This document shows, in pieces, positions 54,417 through 62,983 of a stretch of 64,000 nt of DNA. The DNA is taken from the NCBI RefSeq assembly GCF_005502275.1, contig NZ_SWLZ01000002.1, forward strand, positions 186,001 to 250,000, written 5' to 3'. Position 1 is the first letter of the stretch. Each line of letters starts with the position of its first letter. A program made the translations under genes and the position numbers. Below the pieces are notes generated by a model. The model was not told the DNA's origin and did not search any database. It saw nothing but the letters and a program-made list of their open reading frames with translations. The stretch comes from Robertmurraya siralis. GTDB lineage: Bacteria; Bacillota; Bacilli; Bacillales; Cytobacillaceae.

Positions 54417-54509
54417 ACTATATAGTTTAAAATACAACATTTCCAGCACAATTCCAATTATTCATTATTTTCAAAATTTAATAGACATTTTAGGCAATTA
54501 TAAACTATA
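54417..54509. promoter_or_regulatory. Shared operator region between two divergent operons
   Basis: A perfect 10-bp palindrome ACTATATAGT lies at 54417-54426, and the 9-base arms TATAGTTTA (54421-54429) and TAAACTATA (54501-54509) are inverse copies flanking the space between the two start codons. Likely target of the XRE-cupin protein. Confidence 0.5.
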
Positions 54510-54557
54510 CTTATAAAAACTACAATGTTTTTAATATTTATTAGTAGGAGGGAGCTA

Positions 54558-55505
54558 ATGACTAAAGTAACGATTCAGGGAGAACGGTGGTTTCCAGCGG
54601 AGGAATCCTTCTCAGACGAATTGCCTAAACTTTGGGGCGACTGGTATTGCGATTCCGAAACCGGCAAGCTTAGAGATGTTTTAATGAGAAGACCTGGAAA
54701 AGAAATCGAGATCATTTCAGAGAATAATTATTCAATATATCGTTGGAAAGCTCCAATGAATGTTGCCAAAGCACAGAAGCAACATGATGAGCTAGCAAAC
54801 ATATATCGACAACACGGCGTAAATGTACATTATGTTGAAACGCAAAGAGATGATCGACCGAATTCTCTATTCATGCGTGATCAAGTATTCATGACGCCTG
54901 AAGGTGCGATCGTCTGTCGCAACGGAATTTCTGCCCGTCGCGGGGAGGAGCGATTTACAGCGGAAGCACTTGGTCGTCTCGGTGTTCCAATAGTAAAAAC
55001 GATCAATGGGGACGGTTGGTTTGATGGAGCATGTGGAATGTGGGTTGATCGTGAAACGGTCATTATCGGCACGGGAGCTAGAGCGAATAAAAACGGAGCT
55101 GAACAAGTAGAGTCAGAATTAAGAAATATGGGCGTCAGTCATATTATTCGCTTTGAAATCCCCTATGGCCATGCTCATCTTGATGGATTAATCAATATTG
55201 CTGACAAAAAAACGGCTGTATTGTTTCCTTGGCAAGTACCTTATGATGTCGTGAAACAATTAATAGATAGGGGTTTTACAATTATTGAAGCTACAGACCT
55301 TGAAGAAATTAAGGTAAAAGCTTCTATTAATTTTGTTGCCCTCGAACCTGGTAAAATCGTTATGCCAGCTGGATGTCCAGATACAAAGTCGAAGATGGAA
55401 GCTGCCGGCATTACGGTTATTGAAACGGATATGAGCGAAATATTAAAAGGTTGGGGAGCGATTCATTGTATGACTGCTTTTCTAAATCGAGATCCAATTA
55501 ACTAA
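54558..55505 (+). CDS. Guanidino-modifying enzyme (amidinotransferase/arginine-deiminase superfamily), copy 1
   Basis: A 315-residue enzyme of the pentein fold. FMRD gives D108, the FDGA motif gives D156 where arginine deiminases have EGGD, HLDG gives H207 and the nucleophile is C304 in GWGAIHCMT. These are the Asp, His and Cys of the guanidine hydrolase or amidinotransferase site. It could release ammonia, a methylamine or another amine from a guanidino compound such as a substituted arginine or agmatine. I set the start at the ATG at 54558, with an AGGAGGGAG site. It leads an operon with an ABC amino-acid importer and a homologous enzyme. Confidence 0.84.
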   Translation: MTKVTIQGERWFPAEESFSDELPKLWGDWYCDSETGKLRDVLMRRPGKEIEIISENNYSIYRWKAPMNVAKAQKQHDELANIYRQHGVNVHYVETQRDDRPNSLFMRDQVFMTPEGAIVCRNGISARRGEERFTAEALGRLGVPIVKTINGDGWFDGACGMWVDRETVIIGTGARANKNGAEQVESELRNMGVSHIIRFEIPYGHAHLDGLINIADKKTAVLFPWQVPYDVVKQLIDRGFTIIEATDLEEIKVKASINFVALEPGKIVMPAGCPDTKSKMEAAGITVIETDMSEILKGWGAIHCMTAFLNRDPIN

Positions 55506-55532
55506 AATTTGCTGAAAAGGTGCTGAAATAAT

Positions 55533-56351
55533 ATGAAAAAAATATCAATGATTCTCATAATCATTTTTGCTGTAATTCTTGCAGGCTGTACGAAGGAAGC
55601 TAGTAATGGAGAAACTGTTCCATCTACAATTGACAATGTTTTAAAAAATAAAAAACTCGTCATTGGAACAGCTCCAGGCTATTTCCCTTTTGAAATGATT
55701 GATTTAAATGGGGAGTTTATGGGATATGACGTAGATACGGCCAAGGCCATTGGCGAAGCATTGAACGTTGATGTCGAGTTTAAACAATTTGGTTTTGATG
55801 GATTAATTCCTGCTCTTCAAACAGGTGAAATTGATATGATCATTGCCGGAATGACTATTCGTGGTGATCGTGCCTTAGCTGTCAGTTTCGCCAACCCTTA
55901 TTTTACAACTGGACAAGTATTAATGCTACCAAAAAGTGATACGACAACAAAATCATGGGAGGATTTAGATCAAGCGGGAAAGAAAATCGCTGTATCACTC
56001 GGAACTACAGGGGCGTTATTGGCGAAGCAATTATTTAAAGAAGCGACAGTTGTAGATTTCGAAGATTTTCCAGCAGCTTCATTAGCGTTAGTGCAGGGAC
56101 AAGCAGACGGAATCGTCTATGATGAACCAGGTGTTCGCACATATGAAGCAATGAATGCGAATAGTGTTCGCGGTGTATACGATTTAATTTCAGCAGAAAA
56201 TCTCGGTATCGCTGTAAGACATAATGACTTAGAAACCGTACAATGGTTAAATTCATTTTTAGAGTCGTATAAAGGTAGTCCAGCAGAATTGGAGTCTTTT
56301 GAAAAATGGTTTAATAGCGCTGACTGGATGAATGATGTAAAAGAAGAATAG
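55533..56351 (+). CDS. Amino-acid ABC transporter substrate-binding lipoprotein
   Basis: A 272-residue SBP_bac_3 lipoprotein with lipobox ILAGC (Cys near 19). The two-lobed fold is clear: IGTAPGYFPFEMIDLNGEFMGYDVDTAKAIG near residue 45 (core GYFPFEMID) and the hinge DGLIPALQTGEIDMIIAGMTI. It belongs to a different subgroup from those at 4992 and 6925, whose Ala/Tyr-rich YAPMEYM pocket is replaced here by PGYFPFEM. It follows the first guanidino enzyme at 27 bases, so its ligand is probably the enzyme's substrate. Confidence 0.9.
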   Translation: MKKISMILIIIFAVILAGCTKEASNGETVPSTIDNVLKNKKLVIGTAPGYFPFEMIDLNGEFMGYDVDTAKAIGEALNVDVEFKQFGFDGLIPALQTGEIDMIIAGMTIRGDRALAVSFANPYFTTGQVLMLPKSDTTTKSWEDLDQAGKKIAVSLGTTGALLAKQLFKEATVVDFEDFPAASLALVQGQADGIVYDEPGVRTYEAMNANSVRGVYDLISAENLGIAVRHNDLETVQWLNSFLESYKGSPAELESFEKWFNSADWMNDVKEE

Positions 56352-56388
56352 AGAGCTATAAATTTTAGATATCTAGGGGGAAGAATGG

Positions 56389-57045
56389 ATGTATCAGCCA
56401 GACTGGAGTGTCATTCCTCAGAATATGGGCCTATTTTTGGAAGGGATCTTACTCACATTGGAGATCTCGGCTCTAGCATTGGTCATCAGTATTCCAATTG
56501 GGATTATATTAGGATTATGCCGTATTTCAAAAAACAAAATCATTTCGTTTTTAGCAACTACTTACATTGAAATCATGCGAGGCGTTCCACTCCTTGTCCT
56601 CCTTTTTTGGATATTCTTTGTAATGGGCAGATTTTTGCAGCTTGGGCCATACTGGTCCGCGATTGTCGGATTGGCCGCATTTTCCGGAGCATTCGTTGCA
56701 GAGATTGTCAGAGCGGGAATTCAATCAGTGCCTCGCGGGCAAATGGAGGCAGCTCGTTCTTCAGGAATGTCCTATGTCCAAGCAATGAGACTAATAATCT
56801 TACCGCAAGCATTTCGAAAAGTATTACCACCTTTAGCATCACAGTTTATTATTTTAATTAAAGATTCATCACTCGTTTCCGTTATTTCTGTAGTCGATTT
56901 GACATTAGTAGCGAAAAATCTAGTTGCCACTTCCTTTCGTTCTATAGAGGTTTGGACATTTGTTGCAGTATTGTATTTCATAATGACCTTCACCCTCTCG
57001 CAAATCATCCGATTTTTAGAAAAGAAATATAACTCATATGATTAA
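56389..57045 (+). CDS. Amino-acid ABC transporter permease
   Basis: A 218-residue permease of the HisMQ family with about five membrane segments. The ATPase-docking loop is MEAARSSGMSYVQAMRLIILPQAFRK near residue 125. It lies 37 bases after the binding protein and 21 bases before the ATPase gene. GGGGGG lies 8 bases before the ATG. Confidence 0.9.
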   Translation: MYQPDWSVIPQNMGLFLEGILLTLEISALALVISIPIGIILGLCRISKNKIISFLATTYIEIMRGVPLLVLLFWIFFVMGRFLQLGPYWSAIVGLAAFSGAFVAEIVRAGIQSVPRGQMEAARSSGMSYVQAMRLIILPQAFRKVLPPLASQFIILIKDSSLVSVISVVDLTLVAKNLVATSFRSIEVWTFVAVLYFIMTFTLSQIIRFLEKKYNSYD

Positions 57046-57066
57046 CAGAAAAAGAGGTGAAGCAAA

Positions 57067-57795
57067 ATGATTTCAATCAAAAATGTACAAAAACGATTTG
57101 GAGATAATATTGTTCTTGATGATATTAATTTAGAAATTCCCCAGTCAAACGTTTTTGCGTTAATCGGCCCAAGTGGCGCCGGGAAAAGCACACTAATCCG
57201 GACAATCAATGCCTTAGAAGGCATTGAGGAGGGTGAAATTATTGTGGATGGAAGCTCCATCCATCATAAGCAAACAGATATTAACAAGGTGCGTACAGAG
57301 ATTGGGTTCGTTTTCCAATCATTTAATTTATACCCATTTCTTAGCGCTCTGGATAATGTCACCATTGCACCTATCAACGTAAAGAAAATGGGGAAACAGG
57401 AGGCACAAGAAAAAGGAAAACAACTGTTGGAATCGCTGGGGCTTGGCGATAAAATCAATTCCTATCCATCTCAGCTTTCCGGAGGGCAGCAACAAAGGGT
57501 TGCAATTGCCCGTGCTCTCGCTATGGATCCAAAGGTCATGTTATTTGATGAACCAACCTCTGCTCTCGATCCAGAAATGATTAAAGAAGTGCTGGATGCG
57601 ATTCGAGGCTTGGCGAAGTCTGGAATGACCATGATTGTCGTTACACATGAAATGGGATTTGCACGGGAAATGTGCGATCAAATTGTTTTCATGGCCGATG
57701 GAAAAATCGTTGAGGTTTCTCCGCCAGACAAGTTTTTCACAAATCCCGACTCGGAAAGAGCTAAAAGCTTTCTATCAAAAGTATTAAATCATTAA
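57067..57795 (+). CDS. Amino-acid ABC transporter ATP-binding subunit
   Basis: A 242-residue ATPase of the GlnQ type. Walker A GPSGAGKST, Q-loop VFQSFNLYPFL, signature [15 protein letters not shown], Walker [15 protein letters not shown] and switch VVTHEMGFA. With the binding protein and permease upstream it makes a full importer, inferred to carry an arginine-like or other guanidino compound. A gap of 154 bases follows before the second guanidino enzyme, with no terminator seen, so the operon probably continues. Confidence 0.92.
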   Translation: MISIKNVQKRFGDNIVLDDINLEIPQSNVFALIGPSGAGKSTLIRTINALEGIEEGEIIVDGSSIHHKQTDINKVRTEIGFVFQSFNLYPFLSALDNVTIAPINVKKMGKQEAQEKGKQLLESLGLGDKINSYPSQLSGGQQQRVAIARALAMDPKVMLFDEPTSALDPEMIKEVLDAIRGLAKSGMTMIVVTHEMGFAREMCDQIVFMADGKIVEVSPPDKFFTNPDSERAKSFLSKVLNH

Positions 57796-57949
57796 TGTCC
57801 AAAACCCGGCAGTCCGGTTAAATACGGTTAACTCACAATTCGGTGCAAAGCTTGCAGAGAAGTCATCACACTGAAGAGGATATGCATTTTCGACAATTTA
57901 ATTAATTAATTTTTCATCATTTAAATTCATTGATAAGAGAGGCGATAAA

Positions 57950-58909
57950 ATGCCAGTTACACAAAAAGTCACTGTCCAAGGTGAACGGTGGTTTCCATCA
58001 GAACAACCCTTTTCTAATGAAATAAAAGAACTTTGGGGAAATTGGTATTGTGATTCAGAGGTAGGAAAACTTAGAGCTGTTTTAATGCATCGACCAGGAA
58101 AGGAAATAGAAGGAATCACCTCGGAAAACTTTCATGATTTTCGTTTTCGAGCCCCTATCAATCCGGAAAGAGCACGAAAACAGCATGATGACTTAGCTAA
58201 TGTTTATCGCACACATGGTGTAGAAGTTCATTATATCGAGGGACAGCGTACAGATCGACCTAACGCCATGTTTATGCGTGATTTAATGTTTATGACACCG
58301 GAAGGAGCAATCGTATGTCGACCTGCCATTCCAGCCAGGCGCGGCGAAGAAAAGGCAGTTGCCAAGACACTTGCTTCATTAGGCGTCCCAATCATCAAAA
58401 CGATTAATGGCGATGGTTATTTTGAAGGGGCAAGTGCCATGTGGATTAACCGTGAAACTGTCATTATCGGCACCGGAAGCCGTACAAACGAATCAGGCGC
58501 ATGTCAAGTAGAAACCGAGCTGCGCAACATTGGCGTGAAAAATATTATCCGCACGCAAATTCCATACGGTTCCATCCACCTAGACGGTTATATGAATATG
58601 GTAGATAAGAACAAGCTTGTGATTTTCCCATGGCATGTAACCTATGATTGTGCGAAACAACTGCTCGATCTCGGAATCGAACTAATTGAATTTACCAATA
58701 TTGACGAACTTAAGCTGGGAATGGGCTTGAACTTTGTAGCCCTTGAACCGGGAAAAGTCGTCATGGTGGCGAATAATCCTTATACAAAGCAGCTATTAGA
58801 GCAAAATGGAATTGAAGTCGTTGAAGTGGTACTTGATGAGTTATTAAACGGCTGGGGTGCGATCCACTGTACAACCGCTTTTCTCAATCGAGATCCGCTA
58901 AAGCCATAA
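57950..58909 (+). CDS. Guanidino-modifying enzyme (amidinotransferase/arginine-deiminase superfamily), copy 2
   Basis: A 319-residue paralog of the enzyme at 54558, clearly homologous over its whole length. Active-site residues are D111 in FMRD, E159 in YFEGA, H210 in IHLDG and the nucleophile C307 in GWGAIHCTT. It differs at the site where the second copy has Glu and the first has Asp, and at the residue next to it (Ser against Cys), so the two may act on different substrates or at different steps. GAGAGGCG precedes the ATG. Last gene of the cluster. Confidence 0.84.
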   Translation: MPVTQKVTVQGERWFPSEQPFSNEIKELWGNWYCDSEVGKLRAVLMHRPGKEIEGITSENFHDFRFRAPINPERARKQHDDLANVYRTHGVEVHYIEGQRTDRPNAMFMRDLMFMTPEGAIVCRPAIPARRGEEKAVAKTLASLGVPIIKTINGDGYFEGASAMWINRETVIIGTGSRTNESGACQVETELRNIGVKNIIRTQIPYGSIHLDGYMNMVDKNKLVIFPWHVTYDCAKQLLDLGIELIEFTNIDELKLGMGLNFVALEPGKVVMVANNPYTKQLLEQNGIEVVEVVLDELLNGWGAIHCTTAFLNRDPLKP

Positions 58910-59154
58910 TGAAGAAAAATCGTTCCCTTTAACCAAAAGCCTGTTGCCACCAAGTAAAGAAAAATCAGGGTACTGACTTAGCTTATGGGCTGACATTTCA
59001 AGGAGACAAGCTGCTTACACCAAACATTTTTGGAGTTAAAACTTGGCTTTGTAATAAGCGGGTGTTGATTTTTGTTCATTTCGTGTGAAGTCAAGGCTCT
59101 AACGAAATAAGCCCCGAAAAATATTTTATCAACAGTATGGATGAACTTATAAAG

Positions 59155-59197
59155 AAGGCATTTGGAAGTACAAAAACCACTTCCCAAATGCCTTTTT
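59155..59197. terminator. Bidirectional terminator between convergent operons
   Basis: A long stem (AAGGCATTTGG, AAGT with ACTT, CCCAAATGCCTT) is followed on the plus strand by a T run and on the minus strand by an A-rich tail. It ends both the guanidino operon and the phnE-type operon. The remaining 58910-59154 contains no recognised gene. Confidence 0.8.
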
Positions 59198-59203
59198 TAT
59201 TAC

Positions 59204-60007
59204 CTATCCATTTACAAGTTTTGAGCGAAGCTTATTCGAGATAAACTCAATAATCAGAATGAGGATTACTAAACCGATTAAAATAGATCCTACTTGCTCC
59301 CATTTATAGCCTTGCATCGCAAAAATGAGTGGAGCCCCGATTCCACCCGCTCCAACCAAACCAAGAATAGCCGCTTCACGCATATTCATATCAAAACGGT
59401 AGATCATAACCGATAAAAAGATCGATGCCAACTGCGGAATAATGCCGTAACGGATTTTTTCGAATGTTGTACAGCCGATAGAAGTCATTGATTCCAACAC
59501 TTTCACATCTAATTCTTCAATCGCATCGACGTATAATTTAGCTAGCATCCCGATGGAAGTAATACCTATTGTTAATACACCTGCAAAAGGTCCCGGCCCA
59601 GTCACCCTGATAAACATCAAGCCATACACTAGCGCAGGAACAGTACGAATGAAAATTAACAATAAACGAATTATCCAAGAGATTGGCTTTGGAACAATGT
59701 TGGAGGCAGCCAAAAACGCCAATGGCACCGCTAAAATAGCCCCCACGATTGTTCCTAATAGCGCAATCGCAAAAGTTTCCCACAATAAATAGATAACGCC
59801 TTTATCTGAAAGATTAAACAAAAAGTCTAAATCTGGGTTTAAAAGTCCACCAACTATATTAGAGGCAATCTTCATGCCATTACTGTCCAATTTAAGACTA
59901 AATTCAGTTACAGACCACGCCAGCAAAATCACCACGATTGCCACAACTGTAAGGACGTAACGATGATTGCGAGGTGCTTGCAATAACTGTTTTTCTATTG
60001 TCGTCAT
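59204..60007 (-). CDS. phnE: PhnE-type ABC transporter permease, second copy of the right-hand operon
   Basis: A 267-residue permease with six transmembrane segments. The PhnC-docking loop is LESMTSIGCTTFEKIRYGIIPQL near residue 175 (core ESMTSIGCTTFEKI). It belongs to the phosphonate/phosphite/organophosphate group. It follows the other permease at 16 bases. A TTACAAG-like tail and the shared terminator follow its stop. Confidence 0.9.
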   Translation of the reverse strand: MTTIEKQLLQAPRNHRYVLTVVAIVVILLAWSVTEFSLKLDSNGMKIASNIVGGLLNPDLDFLFNLSDKGVIYLLWETFAIALLGTIVGAILAVPLAFLAASNIVPKPISWIIRLLLIFIRTVPALVYGLMFIRVTGPGPFAGVLTIGITSIGMLAKLYVDAIEELDVKVLESMTSIGCTTFEKIRYGIIPQLASIFLSVMIYRFDMNMREAAILGLVGAGGIGAPLIFAMQGYKWEQVGSILIGLVILILIIEFISNKLRSKLVNG

Positions 60008-60023
60008 ACCCCGAACTACTCCT

Positions 60024-60845
60024 TTAAATTAACTTTTTCCTAAAGTGCTCACTAATGGTCTCAATCGTGTAAACGGTAATGACTAACATTAAGACGATCA
60101 TCCCTAGACTTGAATAATCGCGCCAGCCGATCGTTTCATTAATCAATTTGCCAATTCCTCCTGCTCCAACATAACCAAGAATGGCTGCGTATCGAACATT
60201 TCCCTCAAAACAAAACAGAGATGTGGAGAGATAGCCAGGCAATATTTGCGGTATGATTGCATAACGAAATGCTTCAATTCTCGTCATACCAATTGATTCC
60301 ATCGCTTCAAATGCTCCCATATCGACATTTTCAATCGCTTCATACATTAATTTTCCCACATAGGAAATCGTGAACAGAAAAATAGCAACCGTCCCTGCTG
60401 TTGCAGGCAAATCAAAAACATATGTTGCAATTAATGCTGTTACAAGTGTTGGCATTGTCCTAAGTAAACTAAGAACGGTCTTACATACCGCTACAATAAC
60501 CCTATTTTTTATAATATTTGCAGAGGCAAGTAAAGCAGCAGGCAATGCAATCAATGCCCCTGCAACAGACCCAAATAAAGACATCTTAAGTGTCGACATC
60601 AGTTCCGGCCAAATACCATCAATATAACCCCAGTTCGGCTTAAGCATCTCTTTAATAATGATAAAAAACTCAGAAATACGTTTAAATAGAACTTCAAAAC
60701 TAAAGCCTGTTACTTGAGCAGAGTAGTAAACCGCAATCATGACAATGAGCAGAATGAGCGGGGTACGAGATCTTTTTTCTAATACGACTCTGCCATTCGA
60801 TAACTCAATTTTTTTCGGAGGAAAAATTTTATCATACATGTGCAT
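60024..60845 (-). CDS. phnE: PhnE-type ABC transporter permease, first copy of the right-hand operon
   Basis: A 273-residue permease with about six membrane segments and the loop [28 protein letters not shown] near residue 180 (core [13 protein letters not shown]). It overlaps phnC by 14 bases if the first ATG is used; the second ATG at 60839 has a better spacing from GAGGAG and would give 271 residues. Pairs with the 59204-60007 permease. Confidence 0.9.
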   Translation of the reverse strand: MHMYDKIFPPKKIELSNGRVVLEKRSRTPLILLIVMIAVYYSAQVTGFSFEVLFKRISEFFIIIKEMLKPNWGYIDGIWPELMSTLKMSLFGSVAGALIALPAALLASANIIKNRVIVAVCKTVLSLLRTMPTLVTALIATYVFDLPATAGTVAIFLFTISYVGKLMYEAIENVDMGAFEAMESIGMTRIEAFRYAIIPQILPGYLSTSLFCFEGNVRYAAILGYVGAGGIGKLINETIGWRDYSSLGMIVLMLVITVYTIETISEHFRKKLI

Positions 60846-61614
60846 GACTCTCCTCTAACGCAGCTTTCAATTCTTCAATGTTGCCACTATAAATTTCGTG
60901 GAGAATCTCATCCGTAACCTTTGCGGATTCACCATCAAAAACGACTTCTCCTTTTCGAATGCCAATGATGCGATCGGCATACTCAAGCGCTACTTCAACA
61001 TGGTGAATATTCATGATAACAGAGATATTCAACTCTTGATTGATTCTCTTAAAATCATCCATCACTAGCTTTGATGTTACCGGATCTAACGAAGCAATCG
61101 GTTCGTCCGCTAAAATAATGTCAGGATTCTGAGCCAATGTACGAGCCAAGGCTACACGCTGTTGTTGTCCGCCTGATAATTGATCGACACGAACATACGC
61201 CTTGTCAAGAATGCCTACTTTATCTAACGCCTCAAGAGCCTTCCTTTTTTGTTCCTGTGTATAAAGTCCGGTTATCTTGCGCCATAACGGATTATCTGGA
61301 ACAAAGGAGACGAGAACATTTTTAAGGACGGTTGTTCTCGTAACAAGATTAAAAGATTGAAAGATCATCCCGATCCTTCTACGAAAACGGCGAATTTGTT
61401 TCCCTTTTAGATTAGAGACATTCGTTTCATCTACATACAGTTTGCCATCTGTTATATCATGCATGCGATTAATACAACGAATCAGGGTAGACTTTCCTGC
61501 ACCGGACAAGCCAATAACCGCAACGAATTCACCTTGATCAATTTTTAAGTTGATATTTTCCAATGCTTTTGTTCCATTTGGGTAAACCTTTTCAACATTA
61601 ATAAACTCTATCAT
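60832..61614 (-). CDS. phnC: PhnC-type ABC transporter ATP-binding protein, right-hand operon
   Basis: A 260-residue ATPase. Walker A is [10 protein letters not shown]-loop [10 protein letters not shown], signature [15 protein letters not shown], Walker [17 protein letters not shown] and the switch MNIHHVEVA. It is paralogous to the phnC at 32273. A terminator-like hairpin (61667-61697) lies between it and the binding-protein gene upstream. Confidence 0.93.
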   Translation of the reverse strand: MIEFINVEKVYPNGTKALENINLKIDQGEFVAVIGLSGAGKSTLIRCINRMHDITDGKLYVDETNVSNLKGKQIRRFRRRIGMIFQSFNLVTRTTVLKNVLVSFVPDNPLWRKITGLYTQEQKRKALEALDKVGILDKAYVRVDQLSGGQQQRVALARTLAQNPDIILADEPIASLDPVTSKLVMDDFKRINQELNISVIMNIHHVEVALEYADRIIGIRKGEVVFDGESAKVTDEILHEIYSGNIEELKAALEESHAHV

Positions 61615-61666
61615 GGGTAATTCTCCATTCTTTGAAATGTCTCACATTCATCATAAACGTGAAAAA

Positions 61667-61697
61667 GTGAGAACATCCTTAAATATGATGTTCTCAC
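61667..61697 (-). terminator. Intercistronic hairpin with T-tract in the right-hand transporter operon
   Basis: A perfect 11-bp stem GTGAGAACATC/GATGTTCTCAC and 9-base loop, then five T on the minus strand, between the phnD-type and phnC-type genes. It matches the arrangement at 4932-4970. Confidence 0.75.
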
Positions 61698-61728
61698 ATG
61701 TATATAACCTCTCACTCATCGCAGTTTA

Positions 61729-62802
61729 CTATTTTAAATTCTTTAGAAATTCTTGTGCATCTCTTTCGCCATCGTAATTAGAGCCTTCTGCTTTTTGATA
61801 GCCTTCATGACTGTAAATAGCAATTACTTCTTTTCCTGCTTCTGTTTGAGCGATGTTGATGAATGCATCTTGAATTGCCGCTTTTAAGTCATCTGTCATG
61901 ATTTCAGAGTTTTTACTTATGGAAACCGTATCGTTAAAAATCGGTTGTGTCACACCAATTACATTAGTCTCGTCCCAGATTGTCGCTTCACGTGCGAAAT
62001 CAGTTGTCCATTTATCAACATTGTCGCGTCGTGCATCTGCGTATCCAACAACAATATCCACTTGTTCTGCTGCTAATTTCGCAAATGAGTCACCATATCC
62101 ATTCGACTGAACAGCATTGTCTATATCTGTAATGCTCTTGCCGAACTTATCTTGTAACCATAAAGTCGGATAAATATATCCAGCCGATGAAGACGTTGAT
62201 TGTACAGACCATCTAGCAGTCTTTAAATCTTCCCAAGTTAACTCTTCACCATTGTTTACCTTTTCTGCAAGCTCTTGTCCTTTTTTAGAAGGACCCGCAA
62301 TGATAATACTGCGATAGTAAGTTGCTTGCTTATCTTCCAACCCTTCCGTTGGCTTATTCTCATTCCAATCCTTTGGATTTTCGGAGTCATTTGATAAAGC
62401 GGCACGCGTTGCAGTTAAAACCACTTCAGCACCATCATCATATAATACATACGTTCCACCTGGAATTAACCCGACATCCGTGGTACCTGCTGAAAGAGCT
62501 TCTCCAACAGCTTCATATGTTGTACCAACATTAATATCTACATTTTTTACATCATAGCCAAGATTGCCCAGCTCTTCTTTTAAAAGCTCTTTGAGTGGTT
62601 CAGTCGCTGTTACAATTTCTTCTGGATCACGTGACGGTACGAAACTTACTTTGAGTGTATCAATACTAGTATTTTCTGAAACTGCCTCGGAATCACCATC
62701 CGTGTTCCCTTCATTGCTCTCCGTTTCATTGTTTGAACTACAGCCCGCAATGATTGCCATAAGCAAAGCTAGTCCAATTAAAAATCTCAGTTTGTTTCTC
62801 AT
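61729..62802 (-). CDS. phnD: PhnD-type binding lipoprotein, right-hand operon
   Basis: A 357-residue lipoprotein with lipobox IAGC (Cys near 21) and a 30-residue acidic linker. The two-lobed domain starts DTLKVSFVPSRDPEEI and has the GTTDVGLIPGG and STSSSAGYIYPTLWLQD blocks of PhnD-like proteins, which bind organophosphonates, phosphite or phosphate esters. It is clearly different from the 33087 PhnD. It is divergent from the metallophosphoesterase gene, which suggests that the ligand is a phosphate ester or a nucleotide-derived phosphorus compound. Confidence 0.9.
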   Translation of the reverse strand: MRNKLRFLIGLALLMAIIAGCSSNNETESNEGNTDGDSEAVSENTSIDTLKVSFVPSRDPEEIVTATEPLKELLKEELGNLGYDVKNVDINVGTTYEAVGEALSAGTTDVGLIPGGTYVLYDDGAEVVLTATRAALSNDSENPKDWNENKPTEGLEDKQATYYRSIIIAGPSKKGQELAEKVNNGEELTWEDLKTARWSVQSTSSSAGYIYPTLWLQDKFGKSITDIDNAVQSNGYGDSFAKLAAEQVDIVVGYADARRDNVDKWTTDFAREATIWDETNVIGVTQPIFNDTVSISKNSEIMTDDLKAAIQDAFINIAQTEAGKEVIAIYSHEGYQKAEGSNYDGERDAQEFLKNLK

Positions 62803-62920
62803 TCATTTTTCCCCCATCGTTTCACTAATTTTGATTCAAACCACTTGCAAGAAAAAGTATAGCATAAATAATATTAAACTATGTAAAGTATTTGTAAAAG
62901 TTGTTATCTTTCGAAGTTTC

Positions 62921-62950
62921 TTGTCGTTTTTTGTTTTTTGGAGATATAAT
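62921..62950 (+). promoter_or_regulatory. Promoter of the metallophosphoesterase gene
   Basis: A -35 of TTGTCG (62921-62926) and a -10 of TATAAT (62945-62950) with an 18-base spacer, 34 bases before the start codon. No Pho boxes are obvious in this gap. Confidence 0.6.
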
Positions 62951-62983
62951 GAACTAAGAAATAAATGAAAAGGACCGTTTTAA

